NCBI RefSeq assembly: GCF_020524765.1
Contig: NZ_JAIVLR010000001.1
Span: forward strand, 496,001 to 560,000
From: Qipengyuania gaetbuli
Lineage (GTDB): Bacteria; Pseudomonadota; Alphaproteobacteria; Sphingomonadales; Sphingomonadaceae
Reading direction: 5' to 3'
DNA length: 64,000 nt
Shown one piece after another: positions 47,841-56,220 of this stretch. A program made the position numbers and the translations under genes. The notes beneath the pieces are model-generated. The model was not told the origin of the DNA, made no database searches, and saw nothing but the letters and a program-made list of their open reading frames with translations. Numbering within the stretch: the first letter of the stretch is position 1; every line of letters starts with the position of its first letter.

Positions 47841-48869
47841 TCAGTTCTTCCTGCCGATCCAGATGCCGCCAATCGTGCCGGAAAATTCGCGTCCTTCGAT
47901 GGTAGTAACATAGGGCGCGCTGAACCGGGCCATCAGTTCGGCCGCTCCCGGTCCGTTGAAGTTGCCCTCGAACCAGGACGGCAGCGTGGTGCCGTCGCGG
48001 GCGAACTTGCCCGAGAATACAGTGCTTCCGCTGGCATAGACCGTCTCGACGAAGGTGTAGGTGCCGATCGGATAGCAGTCCCACGGGCACACCCACGGGT
48101 TCATCTCGCCCGCCAGCGTTCCCGCGCCGAAGTCGAACCGCAACTCCGCGGTACCTGTGACGTAGTCCACATAGAGGCTGTTGGGATCGTAATTGTAGTT
48201 GGCGGTACCTTTGATATCGGCGGAATAGGTTGCAGTGCCCGTCTTCGGGACATCCGAACCGGTGGTGGGAATGCCGTAGGCGAAATAGCCGTAGTTCCCG
48301 GTCCTGGCCTTTCCGTTCAAACCTCCGTCATCTTCCCAGTTGCCCCAGGAAGTATAGGTGAGTGTATCCTCGGTGCTGAGCGGGCCCTTCGGCCAGGCAA
48401 GGTACACGAACGCATCCTGCCGACCGCTTTCGCCATCAAGGAGCTGGTTGTACGTCCCGTAGATATTCTGCCAGGCCGACCCGTCGATGTAACTGCCGTG
48501 GTAGCCGGTGGTGTAGAGGGCACCCCTGTTGTAGCCGGGCAGAGTGATGAAATAGGCCCCGTCCGATGCGCGGTATTCCAGCGAGATATCGGCGCGTTCA
48601 TGCGGCGATACCTGGATCACCCCGTCGGCGCCGGGCGCATAGTCGTTGACCACGCCCAGCACCGTTAAGGGCTCGCTCGACACCAGACCGATATCCCCCG
48701 ACGGAGGCGGCGGCGGTCCGGGTGGCGGCGGAGGCGGCGGAGGTGGAGGCGGCGGAGGCGGCGGTGCTGCGATCGGTCCGGGCGCCGAATTGACGCCGTC
48801 TCCCCCGCAGGCCCCGAGCAGGCCGATGGCGCAAGCCAGAAATACGATGCGTACAGGTGCGTTTGACAT
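47841..48869 (-). CDS. TbpB-like surface lipoprotein with polyproline linker
   Basis: 342 residues. A lipoprotein signal ends in LLGAC with Cys21. Fifteen consecutive prolines, a glycine and five more prolines (36-56) form a stiff linker. The rest is beta-rich, and its C-terminal eight-strand barrel pattern (FNGPGAAELMARF, then EFSGTIGGIWIG) is that of transferrin-binding-protein-like solute binders. The first gene of an operon with the Slam homologue and divergent from a TonB receptor, it is probably the ligand-capturing surface partner of that receptor. The ligand is unknown. GGAAAGGAAGGA precedes the ATG. Confidence 0.82.
   Translation of the reverse strand: MSNAPVRIVFLACAIGLLGACGGDGVNSAPGPIAAPPPPPPPPPPPPPPPGPPPPPSGDIGLVSSEPLTVLGVVNDYAPGADGVIQVSPHERADISLEYRASDGAYFITLPGYNRGALYTTGYHGSYIDGSAWQNIYGTYNQLLDGESGRQDAFVYLAWPKGPLSTEDTLTYTSWGNWEDDGGLNGKARTGNYGYFAYGIPTTGSDVPKTGTATYSADIKGTANYNYDPNSLYVDYVTGTAELRFDFGAGTLAGEMNPWVCPWDCYPIGTYTFVETVYASGSTVFSGKFARDGTTLPSWFEGNFNGPGAAELMARFSAPYVTTIEGREFSGTIGGIWIGRKN
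48702..48764 (-). repeat. Proline-codon microsatellite in the surface lipoprotein gene
   Basis: Fifteen CCN codons (48720-48764), one GGA and five CCN codons encode the linker. Codons mix CCG, CCT, CCA and CCC, so the tract is less prone to slip than a pure repeat. Translation should need elongation factor P. Confidence 0.9.
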
Positions 48870-48886
48870 GACCGATCCTTCCTTTC

Positions 48887-48902
48887 CCGGCTTGAAAGCC
48901 GG
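48887..48902 (-). promoter_or_regulatory. Hairpin in the leader of the surface lipoprotein gene
   Basis: CCGGCTT and AAGCCGG form a perfect seven-base inverted repeat with a two-base centre, 18 bases before the ATG and next to the ribosome-binding site. In RNA the loop would open further. It could be an operator or a translation-control hairpin. Confidence 0.4.
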
Positions 48903-49061
48903 AATTGCTGGTCGTGAACGCCGCGTCTTGACGGTCCTGCGAAGACGAACCCTGCTCCGCATCACGAAACGAGTCTGCGTAATCATTCCAACAAGATGAT
49001 GCGCCCGGTTGCGGTGGATTGGCCATGATCGCGACCTGATGATTTGCCGATGATTTCAAGT

Positions 49062-49090
49062 TTCGGCCCGTCAGCAATGGACGGACCGAA
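49062..49090. promoter_or_regulatory. Inverted repeat in the divergent lipoprotein/receptor promoter region
   Basis: TTCGGCCCGTC and GACGGACCGAA are 11-base arms with one mismatch and a seven-base spacer, 54-82 bases before the receptor ATG. The dyad is symmetrical like an operator and could bind the nearby winged-helix regulator; it could alternatively be a leader hairpin. Confidence 0.5.
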
Positions 49091-49143
49091 GAGGCGGCAG
49101 TAAATCTTGGACCAAGGCCGAAAGGCGTTGCTTCGAGTTGGGA

Positions 49144-51192
49144 ATGGGCAGAGGATTATTCTTCACTGGCGGTTTGTTGCTGGCCATTCCCGGTACGCTT
49201 CAGGCGCAGGACGAGACGCGCCGCGACGCGGGTGATCGGGACGAAATCATCGTGACGGGCGAACGCGTTCCGCGTCCCGACCTGGAGACCGCCTCGAGCG
49301 TCGCTGTTTTCACCCCCGCCCAGATCGAAGCTACCGCTGCCGACCGGCTCGACCAGATCCTGGCGCTGGTCCCCAACATCCAGCCAGGTTCCGGAGAAGA
49401 AGGGCCGGCGATCCGCGGCCAGGACTCGACCGGGCAACTGCGTAACCTTTTCGCTTTCCTCGGCGGAGCGCGACCGCGGGTGACCCTGCAGGTCGATGGC
49501 AGGCCGGTGAGCTTCTACGAATTCATCTCCGGCACGCAGTCCGCCTGGGACCTCAAGCAGGTCGAGGTGTTTCGCAGCCCGCAGACCACGACACAGGGGC
49601 GCAACTCGATTGCCGGCGCGATCTTCGTCGACACCGCCGATCCGACGCGGGAGTGGGAAAGACGCGCGCGGGTCATGGCCGGCAATATCGGGATGCGGCA
49701 GGTTTCGGCCGCTGTGAGCGGACCGATCGCAGGAGAAGAACTGGCGTTCCGCATGTCGGGCGATTTGCATCTGGGCCGCGTAGCAAATGAGATGACCGAC
49801 GGCATCGATGGCGCGGAGCTGGAACACGACGACTACGGCACCGCCCGGCTCAAGCTGCTCTACCAGCCCGCTTTCCTGCCGCGGACGAGGCTTGAGACGA
49901 CCATCGCCTACTCGCAGTCCCAGTCACCGCAGTTCGAGGGGGCGAGCCCTGCGTTCAGCGAACGCCGCCTGCCCGTGCCGAACCAAATGATCGGCGTCAT
50001 GAAAGTGCGCGCCACCTCGCTGACCACGCGCGCGGAATACGAGATCGAGCCGGGGCTGACCTCCTCCCTGACGCTCTCCTATGGCGATGCGCTGCTGCGG
50101 CGCTTCGGACTGCCCGGCCTCGGCCGCACGCGGGCGGAAGTGGACGACTTCACGATCGAGCCCACTCTGCTGTGGCAGCGGCCCGGCGAATTCACCCTGC
50201 TGCTCGGCGCCAACCGCTCGTCCATCGACCAGCAGCAGACGATCAACATTTCCGGCTTCGGCCTCGGCACCGGCACGTTCGACGACGATCAGGACAGCCT
50301 CGGCCTGTTCGGCGAAGCGAGCTGGTACCTCCTCCCCTCGCTGTCGCTCACCGGGGGCCTGCGCTACGAGACGGACCGGCAGGTCAGGGTCGGCGGCATC
50401 GGCGGCATCGTGCTCGACTACGACGAGACATTCTCTGCCTGGCTGCCCAAGCTGTCGGTCGCGTGGGAGCCGAGCGAGAACCTCACGCTCGGCCTCGTGG
50501 CACAGCGGGCATTCAATCCCGGCGGGACGACGATCAGCCTCGCAAGGCGAGCCGCAGACGATTTCGATGCCGAGAAGTTGTGGAACTACGAGGCGTTTTT
50601 CCGGGCAAGGTTCGCAGACGGAAAGGCGACCCTGGCGGCGAACCTGTTCTATGCCGATATCGAGAATGCGCAGCGACCGCAGCTGGTCCCGATCATCCTG
50701 CCGAACGGCGTGCCAACGCAAGCGACGGAATTCTCCAATGCCCCGAAAGCGCATAGCTACGGTCTGGAGGCGGAACTGGGCTGGAAGCTGCTGGCCAACC
50801 TTTCGGTCAGGACAGGAATCGGGCTCCTGGAGACCGAGGTGGACCGGACCGAGCAGCCCGTTGATCCGACGCTCGGCAAGTCATTCCAGCGCTCGCCCGG
50901 CCTCAGCCTGTCGGGTGCGATCGACTGGCGCCCGGTCGAGCCGCTGCAGCTGTCCGCGCAAGTCCGGCACCAGAGCGGCTATTTCAGCGACGATGCAAAC
51001 ACCGAAGCGCTGCGGATCGGTGCGAGCACAATAGTCGACACGCGCGCCTCCTATGATTTCGGGCGGGTGCAACTGGTCGCCTATGCGCGCAACCTGCTGG
51101 ACCAGTTCACCGTCACCAATCTCTTCAATCCGAATTTCGCCAGCACGGGAAGGCCGCGAGAGATCGGGATCGGGGTGGAAGCAAGCTTCTAG
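49144..51192 (+). CDS. TonB-dependent receptor paired with the surface lipoprotein
   Basis: A 682-residue outer-membrane receptor. It has a signal peptide (MGRGLFFTGGLLLAIPGTLQ), a TonB-box-like DEIIVTGERVPRP, a plug with PAIRGQDSTGQ and VEVFRSPQTTTQGRNSIAG, and a barrel ending GIGVEASF with C-terminal Phe. It is divergent from the lipoprotein-Slam operon across 274 bp and convergent with the regulator, sharing the CTAG stop palindrome. An alternative TTG start lies two codons upstream. The ligand is unknown. Confidence 0.92.
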   Translation: MGRGLFFTGGLLLAIPGTLQAQDETRRDAGDRDEIIVTGERVPRPDLETASSVAVFTPAQIEATAADRLDQILALVPNIQPGSGEEGPAIRGQDSTGQLRNLFAFLGGARPRVTLQVDGRPVSFYEFISGTQSAWDLKQVEVFRSPQTTTQGRNSIAGAIFVDTADPTREWERRARVMAGNIGMRQVSAAVSGPIAGEELAFRMSGDLHLGRVANEMTDGIDGAELEHDDYGTARLKLLYQPAFLPRTRLETTIAYSQSQSPQFEGASPAFSERRLPVPNQMIGVMKVRATSLTTRAEYEIEPGLTSSLTLSYGDALLRRFGLPGLGRTRAEVDDFTIEPTLLWQRPGEFTLLLGANRSSIDQQQTINISGFGLGTGTFDDDQDSLGLFGEASWYLLPSLSLTGGLRYETDRQVRVGGIGGIVLDYDETFSAWLPKLSVAWEPSENLTLGLVAQRAFNPGGTTISLARRAADDFDAEKLWNYEAFFRARFADGKATLAANLFYADIENAQRPQLVPIILPNGVPTQATEFSNAPKAHSYGLEAELGWKLLANLSVRTGIGLLETEVDRTEQPVDPTLGKSFQRSPGLSLSGAIDWRPVEPLQLSAQVRHQSGYFSDDANTEALRIGASTIVDTRASYDFGRVQLVAYARNLLDQFTVTNLFNPNFASTGRPREIGIGVEASF

Positions 51193-52757
51193 CCGGAAGG
51201 GCCGGCAAGGAAGTCCGGCGCGATACCCCGCTTGTCCCAATAGGCGGCAAGACCGATGTCTTCCATCAACGGCATGAAGCGCGGATCCTGCTGCATTGCC
51301 CGCATGGACGGCACGAACAGCATGTTGGTCTTGCGGCGGCGCTGGTCGGGCACCACAGGCTGGCCCGGGCGCCATTGCATGGCGGCGATGATGGGCCCGC
51401 GTTCGAGGTAATAGGCATCGGCCAGCGCGAATGCATCGTCGATGGCCCCCATGATGTTCAGCAGCATCATCGCGTTGATCACCGCAGACACATTCTGGCC
51501 CACACTCATCATCACGCGCTGGGTCGCGGCGGCAATCGCTGCAGCTTGCCGGCTCTGGGCCGCCTCGAGCGCAAGGCGCATGGTATCGAACATGGGCGGT
51601 GGAAACGCCGGGCGTGTTGCTTGGTCGGAGACATGAGCCAGCGCGCGGTCGATCCGCCCGGTGTTGGCGAGCACCCAAAGCCTTGCGAACCAGAAACCCG
51701 GGTCGCGCGGCCACATGTCGAGGCCGCGCATGGCCGCGCGGTCCGCCTTGGCGATATCCCCCATGAACCAGTGCGCGTAGACCTCCTTGTAGCCCACTGC
51801 GGCATCGAAGGGCGCGCGCTTGACCAGATCGAACCGATCTTCGGCGGACTCCTTCATCCGGCCGACCGCGCCCAGGAAGAACAGCCGGGAATCCTGGGTG
51901 AAGATGTGATCGGGATGCTTGGCCAGGATTTGGTCGAACCGCTGCTCGGTTGCCAGCCAATCCCCGTAATAGGGGATGGAAATCGCCAGCGCGGCCATGG
52001 CATCGGCATTGCCGCTTTCGAGTTGCAGGGCGCGATTGGCCGACCTTTCGACTTCTTCAACGCTGATCGTGGCAGTGTCCAGCGCGTGCTCGTCGACCCG
52101 AGCCAAGGCCAGCGAGAGCAGTCCCCAGGCAGGGCCGCTTTCGGGGTACTTTGCCACCGCCTGCCGCAATAGCCCGATCGCGCGGCTCATCGCATCGGGC
52201 GAGCCTGCCCGCATCACGATCCGGGCTTCGTCGATCAGCTCCTGCGCCGGGTCGACCGGCCCGCCCCGGGTCCAGAACACGAGCGCCGCGCCAAGGCCGA
52301 CAGCCGCGCCTCCGGCCACCAGCCAGCGCCTGGATATCCCGCCACTGCCGGCCAGCGGTATCGGATCATCCACGGCGACGGCATCGTCCTCGAGCATCTG
52401 CGGACCGTGCTCCGACACCAGCCGGTAGCCTGTCCTCGGAATGGTCTCGATGGTGAAACTGTCGTCGGCCAGGTGACTGGCGATGCGCCGCACGCCGGCG
52501 ACGGCGCGGTTGAGGCTGTCGTCGCCAACGAATACTCCGCCCCAACAGCGTTCGAACAGCTCGTCGCGGGTCAGCACTTCATTGGCTGCCTGAGCAAGTG
52601 CGATCAGCACCTGCATCACCCGCGGCTCGACCTTTTCGCGCCGGTCACCTGCAGCAACAATGCGAATTGAGGGATAGACAGTGACACTGCCGATCCTGAA
52701 GTCGGCCTGTTCTGCCAGGCTGGCAGCTGTCAGCAGTGTTTGACGCGACACATCCAT
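51189..52757 (-). CDS. Membrane-anchored OmpR-type winged-helix regulator with TPR domain (CadC-like)
   Basis: 522 residues. A winged-helix DNA-binding domain (about 20-115, with DELFERCWGGVFVGDDSLNRAVAGVRR interrupted only by helix turns and ETIPRTGYRLV) precedes one transmembrane helix at 144-163. The C-terminal part is TPR-like helices. This is the CadC-type one-component layout: a periplasmic or membrane signal controls a cytoplasmic DNA-binding head. It probably regulates the adjacent receptor, lipoprotein and propeller genes. The start is ambiguous; a TTG eight codons upstream is also open. Confidence 0.83.
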   Translation of the reverse strand: MDVSRQTLLTAASLAEQADFRIGSVTVYPSIRIVAAGDRREKVEPRVMQVLIALAQAANEVLTRDELFERCWGGVFVGDDSLNRAVAGVRRIASHLADDSFTIETIPRTGYRLVSEHGPQMLEDDAVAVDDPIPLAGSGGISRRWLVAGGAAVGLGAALVFWTRGGPVDPAQELIDEARIVMRAGSPDAMSRAIGLLRQAVAKYPESGPAWGLLSLALARVDEHALDTATISVEEVERSANRALQLESGNADAMAALAISIPYYGDWLATEQRFDQILAKHPDHIFTQDSRLFFLGAVGRMKESAEDRFDLVKRAPFDAAVGYKEVYAHWFMGDIAKADRAAMRGLDMWPRDPGFWFARLWVLANTGRIDRALAHVSDQATRPAFPPPMFDTMRLALEAAQSRQAAAIAAATQRVMMSVGQNVSAVINAMMLLNIMGAIDDAFALADAYYLERGPIIAAMQWRPGQPVVPDQRRRKTNMLFVPSMRAMQQDPRFMPLMEDIGLAAYWDKRGIAPDFLAGPSG

Positions 52758-53032
52758 CGGCAATTCCGAACTGTCGTACAACTATACAGCGTATCGCCAA
52801 ATATTCGGGAACGCCACAAAGATAAGGAGAGGGAGCCCGAACGGCAGTTTGCACCTCGACCGACCAGGGCGATCCCGCCGGCCTCCGATGAATGTTTACA
52901 TGGGCTTGCCAATCCATCGGTGGACGATTGGACTCAGTGAGCACAGGAATGCTATGGTTCGGCATCATCAGCGCAGAATTCCTGCGGATATTGGCGGGTC
53001 GCACTTCCCGATAGAGAGTGCGAGGCCAGGAC

Positions 53033-54055
53033 ATGAAATACTACATATTTGGCGCGGCCGTATTGGCCGCCTGCGGAGCCGCTGCGCTGGTTGCTGCGCC
53101 CCCTGAAGGCAAAGGCGGCGGCAAGGGCGGCGGCGGAGGCGAAGATCCTCCGGCAGAGCCGTTCGTTCCGGCCATCGCCTATTTCGATTCCACCTCTACT
53201 GCCAAGCAATTGCGGCTGGCCAACCGTGCGGGGGATCAGGCGTGCATGGTCGTAGAAACGCCGGATGGCGGTCCGAAACTGCGCGGTTTCACCTATCATG
53301 CTGCCAGCAAGCAGCTCGCCTATTCGATCAGCGAGACAGGCATTTACGTGACCAGCTGGGGCAGCGATCCATGCAAGGTAGACGCCCCGACGCAAGTCAG
53401 GGCTTTGTCCGGCGGCGACCATCCCGAAGTCATGGATTTCTCGCCGGATGGCCGGTACGTCGTCTGGACCGAGCCAATCCACGAATACACCGGGTTCGGC
53501 TCTGCCTACCTGATCTACATCTACGACACGCAGGAAGCGACGGTCTTCGAAGTATCCCTGCTCCAGTGGGGCGGCGTACGTGAAGAATGGGGCGTCGACA
53601 GGGAATGGTCTGTCGCCGGCATCCGCTTCAGTCCGGATTTCGCGACGTCCAACGAACTGATCTTTGTCGGTGGTCCGCTAGACGGCTCCCAAGGGGCCTA
53701 TACCAGCCTCTTCCGGTACGACATTTCGGGCAATTCCCCTCCGCTCAAAATTTATGACGGGGCAGGCATGTCCTTCGACCAATTCATCTCGGTCACGAAC
53801 CCGGAAGGCGCAGGAAGTCACCGCGTGGCTTTCACCGACAATGAGACGAAGATACTGGTTCAGGTGACCCTGGCTGGCGATGAGGTGATACGCTTCGATG
53901 CACGTGAACCCGCCTATAGCTGCGACAATACCGAGATAATCTACCAAGCTTTCTTGCGAAAGAACCGCAACAGCTGGTTCATCGCCGATGTCGACGGCAC
54001 CAATGCCGAGCGGTGGTCGAGCGCAGGACGCTGGTTCGACTGGTTCTGCCCGTGA
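53033..54055 (+). CDS. Glycine-rich linker lipoprotein with beta-propeller-like domain
   Basis: 340 residues. A short signal ends in a plausible lipobox VLAAC (Cys14), and a KGGGKGGGGG linker follows. The body has repeated propeller-like blades (FTYHAASKQLAYSISE, DFSPDGRYVVWTEP, IRFSPDFATSNELIFVGG), similar to TolB/WD40-like proteins. It is not recognised as a named family. It is divergent from the regulator (275 bp) and coupled by GTGA to the next gene. A CGCACT/AGTGCG inverted repeat (53000-53022) lies just before the start. Confidence 0.68.
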   Translation: MKYYIFGAAVLAACGAAALVAAPPEGKGGGKGGGGGEDPPAEPFVPAIAYFDSTSTAKQLRLANRAGDQACMVVETPDGGPKLRGFTYHAASKQLAYSISETGIYVTSWGSDPCKVDAPTQVRALSGGDHPEVMDFSPDGRYVVWTEPIHEYTGFGSAYLIYIYDTQEATVFEVSLLQWGGVREEWGVDREWSVAGIRFSPDFATSNELIFVGGPLDGSQGAYTSLFRYDISGNSPPLKIYDGAGMSFDQFISVTNPEGAGSHRVAFTDNETKILVQVTLAGDEVIRFDAREPAYSCDNTEIIYQAFLRKNRNSWFIADVDGTNAERWSSAGRWFDWFCP

Positions 54056-54417
54056 GGCGCGCCAGCGGGATTGCCGCGCTCGCCATCGCCCTCGCCGGAG
54101 GCAGTGCGGCAGAGGCGCAGGATAGTCCCTCCCCGTCTCCACGCGTAGTCCTGTCGGCAGGCGACAGCGGAAAGGTAAAGGTCGGGCCGGAGTTTTCCGG
54201 GGCCGGCGAAACCCGCTTTCCGGACCGGTCCGCAGTTGGCGAACAGGGCCTCGTTGTTGCGTGGCGCAATAGCCCGGTTCCGGCGCGAAGCCTCGTCATC
54301 GACAGGCCGCCCGCGCCGCTGCTTGCGGACCTTATCGGCAGGCCCGACCGCCAGGCGGCGCTGGACCGGTCTGCACGGCCGGGCGACTGGGTTACTCCGC
54401 CTGCCGCCAAGCGCTGA
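54052..54417 (+). CDS. Small secreted protein coupled to the propeller lipoprotein
   Basis: 121 residues with a signal peptide (MRRASGIAALAIALAGGSAA, cleaved near AEA-QD). The mature part is about 95 residues and Pro/Arg-rich, without a recognised domain. The GTG start overlaps the TGA of the preceding gene (GTGA), indicating translational coupling and a joint role. A longer GTG start inside the upstream gene would put extra charged residues before the signal and is less likely. Confidence 0.6.
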   Translation: MRRASGIAALAIALAGGSAAEAQDSPSPSPRVVLSAGDSGKVKVGPEFSGAGETRFPDRSAVGEQGLVVAWRNSPVPARSLVIDRPPAPLLADLIGRPDRQAALDRSARPGDWVTPPAAKR

Positions 54418-54562
54418 CCTTTCCCTCTTCAAGCTGGGCGATACCAGTGGCATCATGCGGTCACCGGGCAGCGACGGCGAAGGCATGCGTTGATTCACGT
54501 CAATGAAGCTTTCCGGAGGGGTCCTAGAAAAGCATCGGTGGGAATATTCGCGGGAGAGCAGG

Positions 54563-56107
54563 ATGAACGCTGTTACAGCCATGACCAAACCGACGCATGT
54601 CGACGTGCTGATCGTCGGGGCGGGGATTTCCGGGATCGGGTCGGCCTACCACCTGCAGGACCAGTGCCCGGGTAAAAGCTATGCGATCCTCGAGATGAAG
54701 GACACGTTCGGCGGCACCTGGGACACGCATAAATATCCCGGCGTGCGCTCGGATAGCGACCTCTACACCTTCGGATACCGCTTCAAGCCGTGGATCGGCG
54801 CGCCGATCGCCAGTGCGGAAGAAATCCTCAAGTACATGGGCGAGGTCATCGAGGAGAACGGCATCGGCGAACACATCCGCTACGGCCACCGGATCGACCG
54901 GTGCAGTTTTTCGCGCGAAACCGACCTGTGGACCGTCGAGGCGACCCGCCTCTCGGACGGCGAAAGCCTCGTATTCACCTGCAACTTCCTCTGGATGTGC
55001 CAGGGCTATTACGACCACAAGACGCCCTACATTCCGCCGGAATGGCAAGATAAGGGACTGGCCGACTTCAAGGGCGATTTCGTCCATGCCCAGCAGTGGG
55101 ACCCGGATTACGACTACACGGGCAAGCGCGTGCTTGTGATCGGATCGGGCGCAACAGCCGCGACGGTCGTCCCTGCGTTTGCCGAGAAGGCGGAGCATGT
55201 CACCATGCTCCAGCGGTCCCCGACCTACTTCTTCTGCAGCGAGAACAAGAACGAACTGGCCGACCGCCTGCGCGAGATCGGCGTCGACGAACCGACCGTC
55301 CACCGCGTGGTGCGCCAGCAGATCATGTTCGACCAGGACATGCTGACGAAGCGCTGTCTCGAGGAACCGGATGCGGTCTTCGAGGAGCTTAAGGAACTGG
55401 TCCGCGCCTTCACGGGCAAGCCCGATTTCGAGTTCGAACCGCATTTCACGCCGAAATACCGTGTGTGGCAGCAGCGCCTCGCCTTCTGTCCCGAAGGCGA
55501 TGTCTTCCGATGCGCGGTCGAAGGCAAGCTGACCGTCGTGACCGATACGATCGACCGCTTCACCGAGAAAGGCGTCATGACGTCCTCCGGCGAGGAGATC
55601 GAAGCCGACCTGATCGTCGCGGCAACCGGATTCCAGCTGTCGGTGATGGGGGACATTCCGTTCTTCGTCGACGGGAAGCCGGTCGATTGGCACGACACGG
55701 TGACCTATCGCGGCATGATGTTCACCGGCGTGCCGAACATGGTCTGGGTCTTCGGCTATTTCCGCGCCAGCTGGACCTTGCGGGTCGATATGCTCGGCGA
55801 TTTCGTCTGCTCGCTGCTCAACCACATGGACGTGAAAGGCGCGCGCCGCGTCGAGGTCCGGTTCCGGCCCGAGGACGAGGGCATGGAGCTCCTGCCGTGG
55901 ATCGAGGCGGACAATTTCAATCCCGGCTACCTGATGCGCGGGCTCGACCAGATGCCCCGGCGCGGGGACAAGCCCGAGTGGCGGCACAACCAGGATTATT
56001 GGCGCGAGCGCGAGGAGATTCCCGCGATCAGCCTCGATGGTCCCGAGTTCGCCTACTCCAGTGGTGCAGGGGTGGCGGGCGCTGTCGAGGCCGAAGCCAT
56101 CGGCTAG
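54563..56107 (+). CDS. Flavin-containing (Baeyer-Villiger-type) monooxygenase
   Basis: 514 residues with two dinucleotide sites: VLIVGAGISGIG for FAD and VLVIGSGATAATV for NADPH. The FGGTWDTHKYPGVRSDSD segment is the FAD-side signature of this monooxygenase group. ATGFQLS closes the core. It would oxygenate a ketone, sulfide or amine; the substrate is not readable. GGGAG lies six bases before the chosen ATG, giving MNAVTAMTKP. No partner genes are evident. Confidence 0.87.
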   Translation: MNAVTAMTKPTHVDVLIVGAGISGIGSAYHLQDQCPGKSYAILEMKDTFGGTWDTHKYPGVRSDSDLYTFGYRFKPWIGAPIASAEEILKYMGEVIEENGIGEHIRYGHRIDRCSFSRETDLWTVEATRLSDGESLVFTCNFLWMCQGYYDHKTPYIPPEWQDKGLADFKGDFVHAQQWDPDYDYTGKRVLVIGSGATAATVVPAFAEKAEHVTMLQRSPTYFFCSENKNELADRLREIGVDEPTVHRVVRQQIMFDQDMLTKRCLEEPDAVFEELKELVRAFTGKPDFEFEPHFTPKYRVWQQRLAFCPEGDVFRCAVEGKLTVVTDTIDRFTEKGVMTSSGEEIEADLIVAATGFQLSVMGDIPFFVDGKPVDWHDTVTYRGMMFTGVPNMVWVFGYFRASWTLRVDMLGDFVCSLLNHMDVKGARRVEVRFRPEDEGMELLPWIEADNFNPGYLMRGLDQMPRRGDKPEWRHNQDYWREREEIPAISLDGPEFAYSSGAGVAGAVEAEAIG

Positions 56108-56220
56108 GCGTCAGCGCGCGGTTGCGTAGCTGCAGGACGGCAGTATCAAGTCTCCACGAGGGCACACATTCGTGCCGCGGGAACGAGGTCCGGTTTGCCT
56201 GGCTGGAGAGGAGAGGGAAA

